A stretch of 64,000 bases of DNA, taken from Tibeticola sediminis. GTDB taxonomy: Bacteria > Pseudomonadota > Gammaproteobacteria > Burkholderiales > Burkholderiaceae_C. The stretch covers positions 69,501-133,500 of the forward strand of contig NZ_RKQL01000004.1 in the NCBI RefSeq assembly GCF_003843835.1, read 5' to 3'. The notes below the pieces were generated by a model, which made no database searches, was not told the origin of the DNA, and saw only the letters and a program-made list of their open reading frames with translations. Shown piece after piece: positions 18,394 to 25,993 of the stretch (its first letter is position 1; the number at the start of each line of letters is the position of its first letter). The translations under genes were made by a program, and so were the position numbers.

Positions 18394-18419
18394 AGCACCG
18401 CCAAGCGGTGCTTTTTTTT
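18394..18419 (+). terminator. strong intrinsic terminator, 184 bp after the GMC gene; possible sRNA 3' end
   Basis: AGCACCGC CAA GCGGTGCT followed by eight T, a textbook Rho-independent terminator. It is far from the GMC stop at 18210; upstream another stem can form (ACATC..GATGT, 18368-18385). The region 18211-18393 has no supported ORF. It may hold a long 3' untranslated region or a small RNA ending here. Confidence 0.85.
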
Positions 18420-18513
18420 GCCCGCTCGAGGCAGGTTTGAACCCAGATCGCCCCATCCCCGGCGTGATTCGGTGCGTTCTTGCTCATCAAAAGAGAGCGC
18501 TTTCGCTGCCACA

Positions 18514-19287
18514 ATGCCGCCCATGGAAATGCTGATCGTCTCCGCGGCCTCGCTGCTCGCGGGCTTCGTGGACGCGATCGTCGGTGGCGGCGGGCTGATT
18601 CTGGTGCCCGCGCTGTTCGCCACTTTTCCCACGACCGCACCGGCCACGCTGTTCGGGACGAACAAAAGCGCCTCGGTCTGGGGCACGGCCTGGGCCACGG
18701 TGCAGTACAGCCGCCGGGTGGAATTGCGCTGGGCGGCGCTGGCGCCGGCGGCGCTCGCGGCCTTCGTGGGCTCGTTCGGCGGCGCCTGGCTGGTCACGCT
18801 GATCGACCCGGCTTTCCTGCGCCGGCTGCTGCCCTTCGTGCTCGCAGCGGTGCTGGCCTATACGCTGGCGAAAAAAGAACTGGGGCGGCACCACGCGCCG
18901 CTGCGCACGCCTCGGCTCGAGCGGCTGCTGGCGCTGGGCGTCGGTCTGGTCATCGGTTTTTACGACGGCTTCTTTGGGCCGGGCACCGGCAGCTTTCTGG
19001 TGTTTTTGTTCGTGCGGCTGCTCGGCTATGACTTCCTGCACGCTTCGGCTTCGGCCAAGTTCATCAACGTCGCGACCAACCTCGCGGCGCTGCTGTTGTT
19101 TGCCGCCAAAGGCCACATCTGGTGGCACCTGGCGCTGCCCATGGCGCTGGCGAACATCGCGGGCAGTCTGCTCGGCACGCGCCTCGCGCTGCGTCACGGC
19201 GCAGGCTTCGTGCGTGTGGCCTTCATCGTCGTCGTCACCGGCTTGATCCTCAAGACGGGCTATGACGCGTTCGGGCGCGCCGGATAG
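18514..19287 (+). CDS. TSUP family membrane permease (TauE/SafE type)
   Basis: Inner-membrane permease of the 4-toluene sulfonate uptake (TauE/SafE) family, whose members move sulfite, sulfonates or other organic anions. The 257-residue protein has about eight hydrophobic helices in two halves, each with the family GG/FGPGTG-type motif: GFVDAIVGGGGLILVPAL early and GFYDGFFGPGTGSFLVFLF in the middle. ATGs at 18514, 18523 and 18529 are all possible starts. Stands alone between the terminator above and the convergent CapA-like gene. Confidence 0.88.
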   Translation: MPPMEMLIVSAASLLAGFVDAIVGGGGLILVPALFATFPTTAPATLFGTNKSASVWGTAWATVQYSRRVELRWAALAPAALAAFVGSFGGAWLVTLIDPAFLRRLLPFVLAAVLAYTLAKKELGRHHAPLRTPRLERLLALGVGLVIGFYDGFFGPGTGSFLVFLFVRLLGYDFLHASASAKFINVATNLAALLLFAAKGHIWWHLALPMALANIAGSLLGTRLALRHGAGFVRVAFIVVVTGLILKTGYDAFGRAG

Positions 19288-19303
19288 GAGCGGCTCCCGA
19301 TGG

Positions 19304-20365
19304 CTACTCGCTCGCGCAGACCCCCACGCCCGCATCGCCGCGCCGCCAGCAAGGAACGGGTTCGCCTCGGGCGCGGTGGGGGATGCCATCGGCGTCGAGC
19401 CGTGCGGCCACGGCGTCGAAGCTCTGCACGCCCCGGCGGTCCAGGCGCAGGCGCAGCAGCCAGCCGCGGCGTTGGGCGTCGTTGTCGGTTTCCTTCATGA
19501 CGAAGTTGCCGACGCTGTAGATCACGGGGCGACCGGCAACCAGCTCCACGTCCTGCGTGACGTGCGGATGGCCGCCGATCACGGCGTCGGCACCGGCTTC
19601 GATCATCAGGCGCGCCAGGGCACGCTGGCGGGCGTTGGCGTGCGGCTCGTTCTCCCAACCCCAGTGCATGACGGGGATCACCAGGTCGGCGCGGTCACGC
19701 AGGCGGGCGGCGCGGATGTCAGCGCGCACCTGCGCGTCGTCGCTCCAGGCCACGCCGGGAGCGTCGGCATCGGCCTCGAAGCGGCGCGGCATGAATTCGT
19801 TGTAGCCGAGCAGCGCGACGCGCAGCCCGCGCCGGGTGAGGATGAGCGGCCGGTGCGCTTCGGCCAGGTTGTGTCCGCCGCCGAACGCGCCCAAACCGGC
19901 CCGCGGCAGCAATGCGAGCATTTCGGCGAAAGCCTCGCGGCCGAAGTCGCCCGAGTGGTTGTTGGCCAAGGCCAGCGCGTCGAGATGTCGGGCCAGCGTC
20001 GGCAGCACGCGCGGATGGGCGCGAAAGGTGTAGTTTTTCTCGTGCGCGTGGCCGGTGGTGGCCACCACGCATTCGAGGTTGGCCGCGCGCAGATCGGCGG
20101 CGGCAAACACATCGGCAAATTCGGCGAACGGGTCGCCGCCGCGCGCGATGAGCGCGCCGGCCGTGTCGTCGAGCACCACATCGCCGCCAAACACCAGCGT
20201 CACCGCCGGCTCGACACGGGCCGCATCGACGGGCTGCGCGCCGCTCGTCGTGGGCTGCGCGCACCCCCACAGCAGCATGCCCAGCAGGGCGGCTGCGGCC
20301 CAACGGGCGAGCCGTGTCAGGCCCGCGGCGCGTGCGGCGGGGGCCGGCGTGGGCTTTGCGGGCAT
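19304..20365 (-). CDS. CapA-family (poly-gamma-glutamate synthesis type) metallophosphatase-like lipoprotein
   Basis: Protein of 353 residues related to CapA/PgsA, which has a calcineurin-like fold. A signal peptide ends in lipobox LLWGC (C35), so it is probably an anchored periplasmic lipoprotein. Metal-site motifs are LVFGGDVVLDD, NLECVV, ALANNHSGDFG, VMHWGWENE and VIGGHPHVTQDVE. No capBC-type genes lie nearby, so poly-glutamate synthesis is unlikely; a wall- or envelope-related role is open. Start ATG 20365; the frame is open further upstream through an R1 repeat but has no homology there. Confidence 0.85.
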   Translation of the reverse strand: MPAKPTPAPAARAAGLTRLARWAAAALLGMLLWGCAQPTTSGAQPVDAARVEPAVTLVFGGDVVLDDTAGALIARGGDPFAEFADVFAAADLRAANLECVVATTGHAHEKNYTFRAHPRVLPTLARHLDALALANNHSGDFGREAFAEMLALLPRAGLGAFGGGHNLAEAHRPLILTRRGLRVALLGYNEFMPRRFEADADAPGVAWSDDAQVRADIRAARLRDRADLVIPVMHWGWENEPHANARQRALARLMIEAGADAVIGGHPHVTQDVELVAGRPVIYSVGNFVMKETDNDAQRRGWLLRLRLDRRGVQSFDAVAARLDADGIPHRARGEPVPCWRRGDAGVGVCASE

Positions 20366-20391
20366 CGCGGGATGGGGTGCTGGCTTCAGCC

Positions 20392-20558
20392 TAAGGCAAC
20401 GCTGAACAAGTTCCTGCGATGGCGCGCGCCCGGCTGCGGGATGGGATGCGAGGCGCAAACCGCAGCCATAGCCCATGCTATGGCGAGGATTTGCAACGAC
20501 GCAGACCGCCTGCAGCCGGGATGCGCGGCGCGCGAGGGACTTGTTCAGCGTTGCCCTA
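20392..20558. repeat. R1 repeat, full copy 2
   Basis: Starts TAAGGCAACGCTGAACAAGT and ends ACTTGTTCAGCGTTGCCCTA. The internal palindrome here reads AGCCATAGCCCATGCTATGG. It lies just upstream of the CapA-like gene and fuses with an R2 element, sharing the bases CCCTAA. Confidence 0.85.
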
Positions 20559-20789
20559 AATCCGGCAGTTGACCGCTTCTCGCTGAATGCAAGGTGTTGC
20601 TGTTCCAACGGTTTTAGCTCCGGATGCCGCTCACCGCTTGGGTGAGCGCTGCGCGCCCGTTCGAGCCGCCCTCGGGCGCGGGGGCGGCGTTGCAAATCCT
20701 CGCCATGGCCCGCGCCATGGCTGTGGTTTGCGCCTTGCCCGCGCGCCCGATGACGACCCGCCCAGGCGCGCCCAACTGCCGGATTTAGG
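20555..20789. repeat. R2 repeat, long copy with a nested R1-like core
   Basis: Terminal inverted repeats CCTAAATCCGGCAGTTG and CAACTGCCGGATTTAGG bound a 235-bp element. Inside, about 20689-20741 (GTTGCAAATCCTCGCCATGG to GGTTTGCGCC) is the reverse complement of the R1 core. The copy at 36868 lacks that insert. Its right end lies 1 bp from the stop of the next minus-strand gene. Confidence 0.8.
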
Positions 20790-20790
20790 C

Positions 20791-21267
20791 TCATCGCTCC
20801 AACTCCAACAGGGTGCAGCCATAGATCAGCTCGCGCTCGAGCGGCCCGGCGTAGAGATGCTGCCAGCCGGTGAGCGCCGCGGGCCCGGCTGCGGCGGCGG
20901 TGGGCCGGGGCTGCGGCCAGGTGGCAACCTGGATCGTGACCGGTTGCTCGGGCGTCTGCACGTAGACCTGCACCACCACGCGGTCGAGGGTGCCGTCTTC
21001 GGCACGCACCAGCACGGGCTTGAAGCGAAACCGCCCGGCGATGTCGACGGCGCGGACCGGGTAGGGGTCGGTGACGGGCCGCGCTTCGATGCGCTCGGTG
21101 GCGCCGGCGTAGGTGACTTCGCAGCGCAGCAGGGGCTCGGCCTGCGCGCGCACCGCACTCGCCACCCCGAGCGCCAGGATCATCGCCAGGCCCGCGCGCC
21201 GCACACACAGCGCCGCCCAGGTCGCGCCCAGGCCAAAAATGCCAGAAAGCCAGCGAGAATTGGCCAT
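20791..21267 (-). CDS. conserved-looking exported protein of unknown function
   Basis: Protein of 158 residues from ATG 21267. Residues 1-41 look like a signal peptide (two Arg, then LAMILALGVASAVRAQA). The mature part begins EPLLRCEVTYAGATERIEAR and contains predicted beta strands, a Pro/Ala linker and a C-terminal YGCTLLELER; the two cysteines could form a disulfide. I recognise no domain. It is divergent from the MBL hydrolase gene, and its 3' end touches an R2 repeat. Confidence 0.65.
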   Translation of the reverse strand: MANSRWLSGIFGLGATWAALCVRRAGLAMILALGVASAVRAQAEPLLRCEVTYAGATERIEARPVTDPYPVRAVDIAGRFRFKPVLVRAEDGTLDRVVVQVYVQTPEQPVTIQVATWPQPRPTAAAAGPAALTGWQHLYAGPLERELIYGCTLLELER

Positions 21268-21366
21268 GTTTTGCTTCACTTTTTGATGCCCCTCGAGGCG
21301 CTGCGTGGCCGCGCGGCCGACGGCGCATTCTGCACAAATACCGCGCAACCGCGATACTCTTACCCC

Positions 21367-22335
21367 ATGCGCGCCGCCACCTTGCCCACCCCCGCGTCCG
21401 CCCCCATGCCGCTGCCGCCCGACGTAACGGTGTTCGAGCGCGGCTGGCTTTCGTCGAACAACATCCTGCTGCGCGGTCGCTTTGGTGCGGCGTTGGTCGA
21501 CAGTGGCTACGTCACGCATGCGCCGCAGACGCTCGCGCTGGTGCAGGCTGCGCTGGGCGCAGCGCCGCTCGACCATCTGCTCAACACCCATTTGCACAGC
21601 GACCACTGCGGCGGCAACGCCGCGCTGCAAGCGGCCTACCCCGGCGTGCACACCCGCATTCCGCCGGGCCTGGCCGCCGCCGTGACGGCCTGGGACGAGG
21701 ACGCGCTGACCTACCGCCCCACGGGCCAGGCCTGCGCGCGTTTTCACTTCGATGGCTTGCTGCTGCCCGGCGAGACGCTGGCGCTCGGCGAGCGACACTG
21801 GCAGGTGCACGCGGCGCCCGGCCATGACCCGCATTCGGTGATCCTGTTCGAGCCCGAGGCGCGGCTGCTGATCTCGGCCGACGCGCTCTGGGCGCGCGGC
21901 TTTGGCGTGGTGTTTCCCGAACTCGAGGGTTTTGACGCCTTCGATGCGGTCGCCGCCACGCTCGACCTGATCGAGCGCCTCGCGCCGGCGATCGTCATCC
22001 CCGGCCACGGCCCGGTGTTCAGCGACGTGGCGCGCGCCCTGGCCGACGCGCGGGCCCGGCTCGAAGGCTTCGTGGCCGACCCGGCGCGGCATCGCCGCCA
22101 TGCGGCGCGTGTGCTGCTCAAGTTCAAGCTGCTCGAGTGGCAACGCATCGCCCCCGAGGCGCTGCACGCCTGGGCGCGCGCCACGCCCTACCTGCACACG
22201 CTGCGGTCCCAAGAAGCGCCCGACGGAGCCGAGCCCGAGCCGTCGTTCGAGGCTTGGCTCGAAGCGCTGATCGACGATCTCGTGCGCAGCGGTGCCGCAC
22301 GGCGTGTCGCGGGCTGGCTGGTGGATGCCGGGTAG
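21367..22335 (+). CDS. metallo-beta-lactamase-fold hydrolase
   Basis: Zinc hydrolase of the MBL superfamily, 322 residues. The metal motif is NTHLHSDHCGGNAAL (HxHxDH), with further ligands at HAAPGHDPHSV, the Asp in LLISADALW and IPGHGPVF. The C-terminal 90 residues are helical and may shape the substrate pocket. Similar proteins include glyoxalase II-like and quinoprotein-associated hydrolases. Its substrate is unknown and it has no signal peptide. It converges with ubiC 42 bp downstream. Confidence 0.88.
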   Translation: MRAATLPTPASAPMPLPPDVTVFERGWLSSNNILLRGRFGAALVDSGYVTHAPQTLALVQAALGAAPLDHLLNTHLHSDHCGGNAALQAAYPGVHTRIPPGLAAAVTAWDEDALTYRPTGQACARFHFDGLLLPGETLALGERHWQVHAAPGHDPHSVILFEPEARLLISADALWARGFGVVFPELEGFDAFDAVAATLDLIERLAPAIVIPGHGPVFSDVARALADARARLEGFVADPARHRRHAARVLLKFKLLEWQRIAPEALHAWARATPYLHTLRSQEAPDGAEPEPSFEAWLEALIDDLVRSGAARRVAGWLVDAG

Positions 22336-22377
22336 GGCGGCGGCGAACCTGCCCCTGACGGTGATCGACCGCCTGGT

Positions 22378-22914
22378 TCAGCCGTCCGCGCGGCCCCAGA
22401 CGCCATCGAGAAACACCTCCGTCAGTTCGAGCACCGCGCCGGAGCGGCGGTACACGCAGCGTCGCGCGTGCGGCGCGCGGGCATCGGCACCGAGCCGCGC
22501 AAAGCGCAAAGGCCCGCGCTCGAGGTCGTCGAGCTCGAACAGCAACTCGCCCAAGGGCCGATCGCCCAGCCGCTGCACCTCGCACCACGGGTTGTCGGGG
22601 CCCCAGCCGGGAATGCAGGTGCGCGCCGCGATGCGCGGCAGGCCCGCCGCGACCAGCCGCACGCAACGCTCCCAGACCGGGCGGCCCTCGGCCAAGCCCG
22701 CCGCCGCCTCGGCTCCTCGAGCGCCCTCGAACAAACGCTCCACCGTCACCGGCCCAAAGGCGTCGCGCAGCCGCTGCGTGAGCGAGCCTCGCTCGTTCAG
22801 CCACCCAGCCGCTTGCGGCGAGAGCGACCCAAACGCCTGCATGGCGTCGTCGTGCCAAAGCGATCCATCCGACTGGCGCAATAGGGCCGTGAGGGCATCG
22901 GGGGTGAGCGTCAT
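22378..22914 (-). CDS. ubiC: chorismate--pyruvate lyase
   Basis: Removes pyruvate from chorismate to give 4-hydroxybenzoate, the first committed step of ubiquinone synthesis. The 178-residue protein carries WLNERGSLTQRLRDAFG, VWERCVRLVAAGLPRIAART, and the PLGELLFELDDLERGPLRFA stretch with the conserved Gly/Glu, closing with AVLELTEVFL. Start ATG 22914. ubiA is not adjacent in this window. Confidence 0.85.
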   Translation of the reverse strand: MTLTPDALTALLRQSDGSLWHDDAMQAFGSLSPQAAGWLNERGSLTQRLRDAFGPVTVERLFEGARGAEAAAGLAEGRPVWERCVRLVAAGLPRIAARTCIPGWGPDNPWCEVQRLGDRPLGELLFELDDLERGPLRFARLGADARAPHARRCVYRRSGAVLELTEVFLDGVWGRADG

Positions 22915-23067
22915 GGGGTGCGGGGCGGGCGCAGGTGGGGGAACAGGGGCCGTACTGTAGGGCAGCTCATGGCCGATTCCTCGCGGGTCGAGCCGCACCG
23001 GGACCCAACCAGTGCGGCCAGCCTTGCGAGAGAGAATCTCGGAAACACGCGACCGAGTCTCTCGTCC

Positions 23068-23478
23068 ATGAACGTCCTCAATCCCGAGCTTCTGTTCCGA
23101 ATCCTGGCGCTTTGCGTGCTGCTCGCAGCGGTGGAAACGCTGCACGGCATCGCACGCACGGTGTGGCTTGCGCCGCGGCTCGGCAAAGCCCGGGCGCTGC
23201 GGTGGAGCATCGTGACGGGGGCGCTGCTCGCCACCGGCGTGTGCGCATGGCAGGTGCCGGGCCTCGGCCTGCACGGGTTCGCGCCCCATCTGGCGCTCGG
23301 GGTCGTCCTCGCGCTGCTCATGGCGGGCTTCGACCTCGCGATGGGGATGCTCGTGCTGCGGCGGTCACTGGCTCGGGCGCTCGAGGATTTCGATCCGCGC
23401 ACGGGCAACCTGCTGCTGCTCGGCCTGTTCTGGCTCGCGCTGGCGCCCGCACTGGTGTGGTGGGGGCTGCGCGGCTGA
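23068..23478 (+). CDS. small integral membrane protein, unknown function
   Basis: Protein of 136 residues with four predicted transmembrane helices (about residues 8-28, 45-65, 72-98 and 114-132). A conserved-looking helix 1 reads LAAVETLHGIARTVWLAPRLG, with a His and Arg inside the helix. No family is recognised with confidence. It is divergent from ubiC (153 bp apart) and is the last ordinary chromosomal gene before the integron-like region. Confidence 0.65.
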   Translation: MNVLNPELLFRILALCVLLAAVETLHGIARTVWLAPRLGKARALRWSIVTGALLATGVCAWQVPGLGLHGFAPHLALGVVLALLMAGFDLAMGMLVLRRSLARALEDFDPRTGNLLLLGLFWLALAPALVWWGLRG

Positions 23479-23535
23479 AAAGCGCCGCCAACCCTCAGCC
23501 GTGCAGGAACTTGACGGCGTCAGCGCCACACGCAC

Positions 23536-23919
23536 CTATTTCCGCCGTTCGATGAGGCAAAAGCCGTGACCGAATGGGTCGCTGCACATTGCTACTGAAG
23601 GGTGGTCGCCACCTTCAAAGAAATGCTCTTGTTTTGCACCCGCTTCCAATGCTTTGGCGAGAGCAGCCCTTACATCGTCAACATGAAAGTCCAGATGCAC
23701 AGGTGTCCAGTGACGTTCGTAATGGCGTTTCTCTTAGGTGCAAATCGAAGGCGATAAGCCTGCGTCCTTCTCAAGCAGGCAAATTTCGGAAGTTCCAGCA
23801 CGAAGCACCGCTACGCCGGGAACTGGCGCAACGACCTTTTAAAAGCCGAATGCGTTTGAATAGAACCGCACACCGTCAGCGAGGTTCGGAACATCAACGC
23901 TTACAGATAGTGAAATCAT
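23536..23919 (-). pseudogene. VOC/glyoxalase-fold protein gene with two in-frame stop codons (second integron cassette)
   Basis: Reading minus from ATG 23919 to TAG 23536 gives one frame of 127 codons matching the VOC (glyoxalase/bleomycin resistance) fold: MISLSVSVDVPNLADGVRFY, later VHLDFHVDDVRAALAKALE and VAMCSDPFGHGFCLIERR. Two TAA codons interrupt it, after FGF (codon 27) and after SICT (about codon 61), without any frameshift. The start is 14 bp from the attC site, the spacing expected of a gene cassette. No attC is visible after its stop, so the cassette end is eroded. Confidence 0.78.
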
Positions 23920-23933
23920 GCTGCCTTCTTGTG

Positions 23934-24035
23934 GCCTAACGCACTGGTCACCGGACCAGCGCTCCGCCACACGGATTGTCCGACACGACGGACCCGGCGC
24001 GCAGCGCTGGGTCCGAGTGGAACAGACCGTTAGCC
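23934..24035 (-). other. attC recombination site (59-base element) of an integron cassette
   Basis: 102 bp bounded by GCCTAAC and GTTAGCC, inverse and forward core sites close to RYYYAAC/GTTRRRY. The flanks pair as an imperfect hairpin: TAACG, CTG-T, CAC, CGGACC and AGCGCT on the left find partners AGCGCTGGGTCCGAGTGGA..CGTTA on the right, with unpaired bases as in attC sites. On the minus strand the left core GGCTAAC contains the stop TAA of the ATPase gene, exactly the usual cassette arrangement. Confidence 0.78.
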
Positions 24036-25289
24036 ATCAACTGCATCAGCCCAAGGCAAATAGAACAAGAAATACGGATCGCGAATATCAAATACATCAT
24101 TATCGACATCCCACTCCACCACGACGGCAGGTATCATGTCATTTACTATTTGCGCAGTATGAAGACAAGCATTAGTAACACTGGAACCACTTGGTGAATC
24201 TTCAGCGCATATTGAACTAATTCGTTCAATTAGGGAATTATAGCGAAACGTAAGTGTAGGCGGGTCTAGAGATAGAGCCTTGACTAACAGCCTGTAGACA
24301 TCGCCTTTCCAGCCCAGTTTGGTTTGATAGATATTTCTGTTTGATCCGCGTGTTTTAGGTCCGTCTTTCATTTTATCCACAACCGAACCATAATCGGCTG
24401 AAGTTGCGGTCATTCTGCAAATCTTTTCAAATAATGCGTCATCATGTATAAAATCTACCGGTGTATTAGATCGTTCGCGAACATTCAACTCGAAACAGGA
24501 ATTCAGGCACAGAAACTGCATTAGCTGAGGAGACCCCGCTGCCTCCGACGCCAAGGCAGAGATAACTGACTCTCGCTCAATAATATTGAGCTCCTGGAAA
24601 CCTTTTAGGGCGATTTTCTTTAATGCATTCGTGTCCCAATAATCGAAATCGATCATAGAGACACGCCCGTGTAAATCCGGGTTTCCCCTCAGCGCATCGT
24701 CAGAATGATATGGAACTGATGCGGTTATAAAAATTACGTCATTCCGAATAGCCTCCTTTATTTGCTTGGCAAGCTCGGCTTGTATCTTGGACGGGATATA
24801 GTGGAAATCATCAATAAACACCACCATGCCTGTCCCCTTAAGCTCTCTAATCAATAACTGAAGAGGATCGATGGCCTGAGAAGCAGATTCGTTTGATGAC
24901 GTGCTGTGCTTTTGAGATAACGCAATATCTACTTTGCCCTTCGCGATTATTGCATTGCCAGAAACACCCCCAGATTGAGACGTTATTCGTTCATTAGATT
25001 CACTTGCAGCCTTTGTAACCGCAACAGGCGTTCCTATTAAATCAAAAACACGAAGCCACAATTCTGCAGCCGACTCAATTCCTGCACCCGTGATCTGAAG
25101 TAGATTTTCTTTACCAAGGCACCTCTCAACAAAGACGGTTTTTCCTGATTTCGATGGTCCAGAAATCGATACGAGCAAACCGCCTGTGTCTATTGCGTTG
25201 CGAAGTTGCTTTTCTTTCTCTTTTAGATGTTCATCGACAAAAGTTACCGTTGGATATCTTCCAGGTGTAAATACGTCCTTTGCTTTCAT
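24030..25289 (-). CDS. P-loop ATPase of unknown function, A+T-rich integron-cassette gene
   Basis: Protein of 419 residues from ATG 25289, which has an AGGA site 8 bp upstream; an in-frame ATG at 25304 is possible but lacks a site. Walker A is GPSKSGKT (44-51), Walker B VVFIDDF (156-162), followed by a sensor-like VIFITASVPYHSDD near residue 190. C-terminally there is a helical, perhaps winged-helix region and the ending DPYFLFYLPW, a feature I associate with STAND/AAA-like ATPases. The residues between 95 and 137 are low in complexity and Ser/Asn-rich. Base composition is clearly A+T-richer than all other genes here, and the stop lies inside attC, both signs of acquisition as a mobile cassette. 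An anti-phage or nucleic-acid role is only conjecture. Confidence 0.82.
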   Translation of the reverse strand: MKAKDVFTPGRYPTVTFVDEHLKEKEKQLRNAIDTGGLLVSISGPSKSGKTVFVERCLGKENLLQITGAGIESAAELWLRVFDLIGTPVAVTKAASESNERITSQSGGVSGNAIIAKGKVDIALSQKHSTSSNESASQAIDPLQLLIRELKGTGMVVFIDDFHYIPSKIQAELAKQIKEAIRNDVIFITASVPYHSDDALRGNPDLHGRVSMIDFDYWDTNALKKIALKGFQELNIIERESVISALASEAAGSPQLMQFLCLNSCFELNVRERSNTPVDFIHDDALFEKICRMTATSADYGSVVDKMKDGPKTRGSNRNIYQTKLGWKGDVYRLLVKALSLDPPTLTFRYNSLIERISSICAEDSPSGSSVTNACLHTAQIVNDMIPAVVVEWDVDNDVFDIRDPYFLFYLPWADAVDG

Positions 25290-25442
25290 ATTTATTATCC
25301 TCATAGTGTCTGTTGCTGGCTACCGAAAATTCGACACCAAGTGTCTGCGTAAATGCTTTATAGGCTATGCCCAATAATCCGGAAGCCCGTGCGAACCTTA
25401 TGTTTCACAAGGCTCAACCCGTCCGATAACTTCGTCAACCGC
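25290..25442. other. presumed attI / cassette promoter region of the fossil integron
   Basis: Intergenic region between the divergent integrase remnant and the first cassette, where attI should lie. On the minus strand GTTGAGC (25412-25418) fits the core GTTRRRY. An inverted repeat GACACCAAGTGTC stands at about 25347-25359. No certain promoter was found. The call rests mainly on architecture. Confidence 0.4.
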
Positions 25443-25865
25443 ATGTCCTCCCCCTCCCAGATCGTCTCTGCCGCACAGCCGCCCAGGTTGCTGGACCAGT
25501 TGCGGAACCGTTTCCGGCTCTGGCATTACACCGTTTCCGGCTCTGGCATTACACCGTTTCCGGCTCTGGCATTACAGCTTACGCACCGAGCAGGCTTATG
25601 TCCACTGGGTGAAACGATACGTCCTGTTCCACAGCAAACGCCACCCTGCCGAGATGGGCAAGGCGGAGGTGGAGGCCTTTTTGACGGGCTTGGCCGTCGA
25701 ACGTCATGTCGCCGCTTCGACGCAGACGCAGGCGTTGTCGGCTTTGCTGTTCAGGAGGTCTTGAGCGTCGATCTGCCCTAGCTTTCCGAGTGGACGCGGG
25801 CGAAGCGTCCGACCCGGCTGCCCACCATGCTCAGGCGCGAGGAATTGAGGCGGCTGCTGCGCGCT
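25443..25865 (+). pseudogene. integron integrase (intI) remnant, tyrosine recombinase N-terminal part
   Basis: From ATG 25443: [20 protein letters not shown], then after a frame change [48 protein letters not shown] and QALSALLF, then after a second shift QEVLSVDLP, a TAG where Trp is expected (25779), and RAKRPTRLPTMLRREELRRLL. This is the SAM-like N-terminal domain typical of IntI. Damage: two extra copies of a 23-bp unit (46-bp insertion), a small deletion near 25752, the nonsense codon, and complete loss of the catalytic domain (no R-H-R-Y). It points away from the cassettes, as intI does in integrons. Confidence 0.8.
25508..25576 (+). repeat. three perfect tandem copies of a 23-bp unit in the intI remnant
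   Basis: The unit CCGTTTCCGG..TCTGGCATTACA (23 bp) occurs at 25508-25530, 25531-25553 and 25554-25576 without differences. One copy would encode the expected FRLWHY; two surplus copies add 46 bp and shift the frame. Identity suggests recent slippage or unequal exchange. Confidence 0.95.
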
Positions 25866-25866
25866 G

Positions 25867-25953
25867 ATGATCGAGCACGAGGTCGGTGTGAGCGCGCAGG
25901 TGCTCAAAGTGCCGCGCTTCGACTCCGACTACTTCGACGAAGACATTCGCTGA
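25867..25953 (+). pseudogene. 3' tail of an Mrr-type restriction endonuclease gene
   Basis: The frame MIEHEVGVSAQVLKVPRFDS DYFDEDIR ends at TGA 25953. It resembles the C-terminus of Mrr-family restriction enzymes (L-M-I-x-x-x-V-G-V-S, then I/F-D-S-D-Y-F). Only 28 codons remain and the upstream part is replaced by the integrase remnant, so a deletion has joined the two. The match is from memory of the family and is moderate. Confidence 0.5.
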
Positions 25954-25965
25954 ATGTCATCCAAC

Positions 25966-25993
25966 AAAAACGGCGCCCAAAGCGCCGTTTTTT
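25966..25993. terminator. bidirectional intrinsic terminator
   Basis: AAAAACGGCGC CCAAA GCGCCGTTTTTT has T runs on both strands. It ends transcription from the integron/mrr remnants on the plus strand and, 105 bp beyond its stop, of malate synthase on the minus strand. Confidence 0.85.

Noticed and set aside
25508-25576. Short regularly repeated units as a CRISPR array
   Set aside because: The 23-bp units are directly adjacent with no spacers and lie in a coding remnant; it is a tandem duplication.
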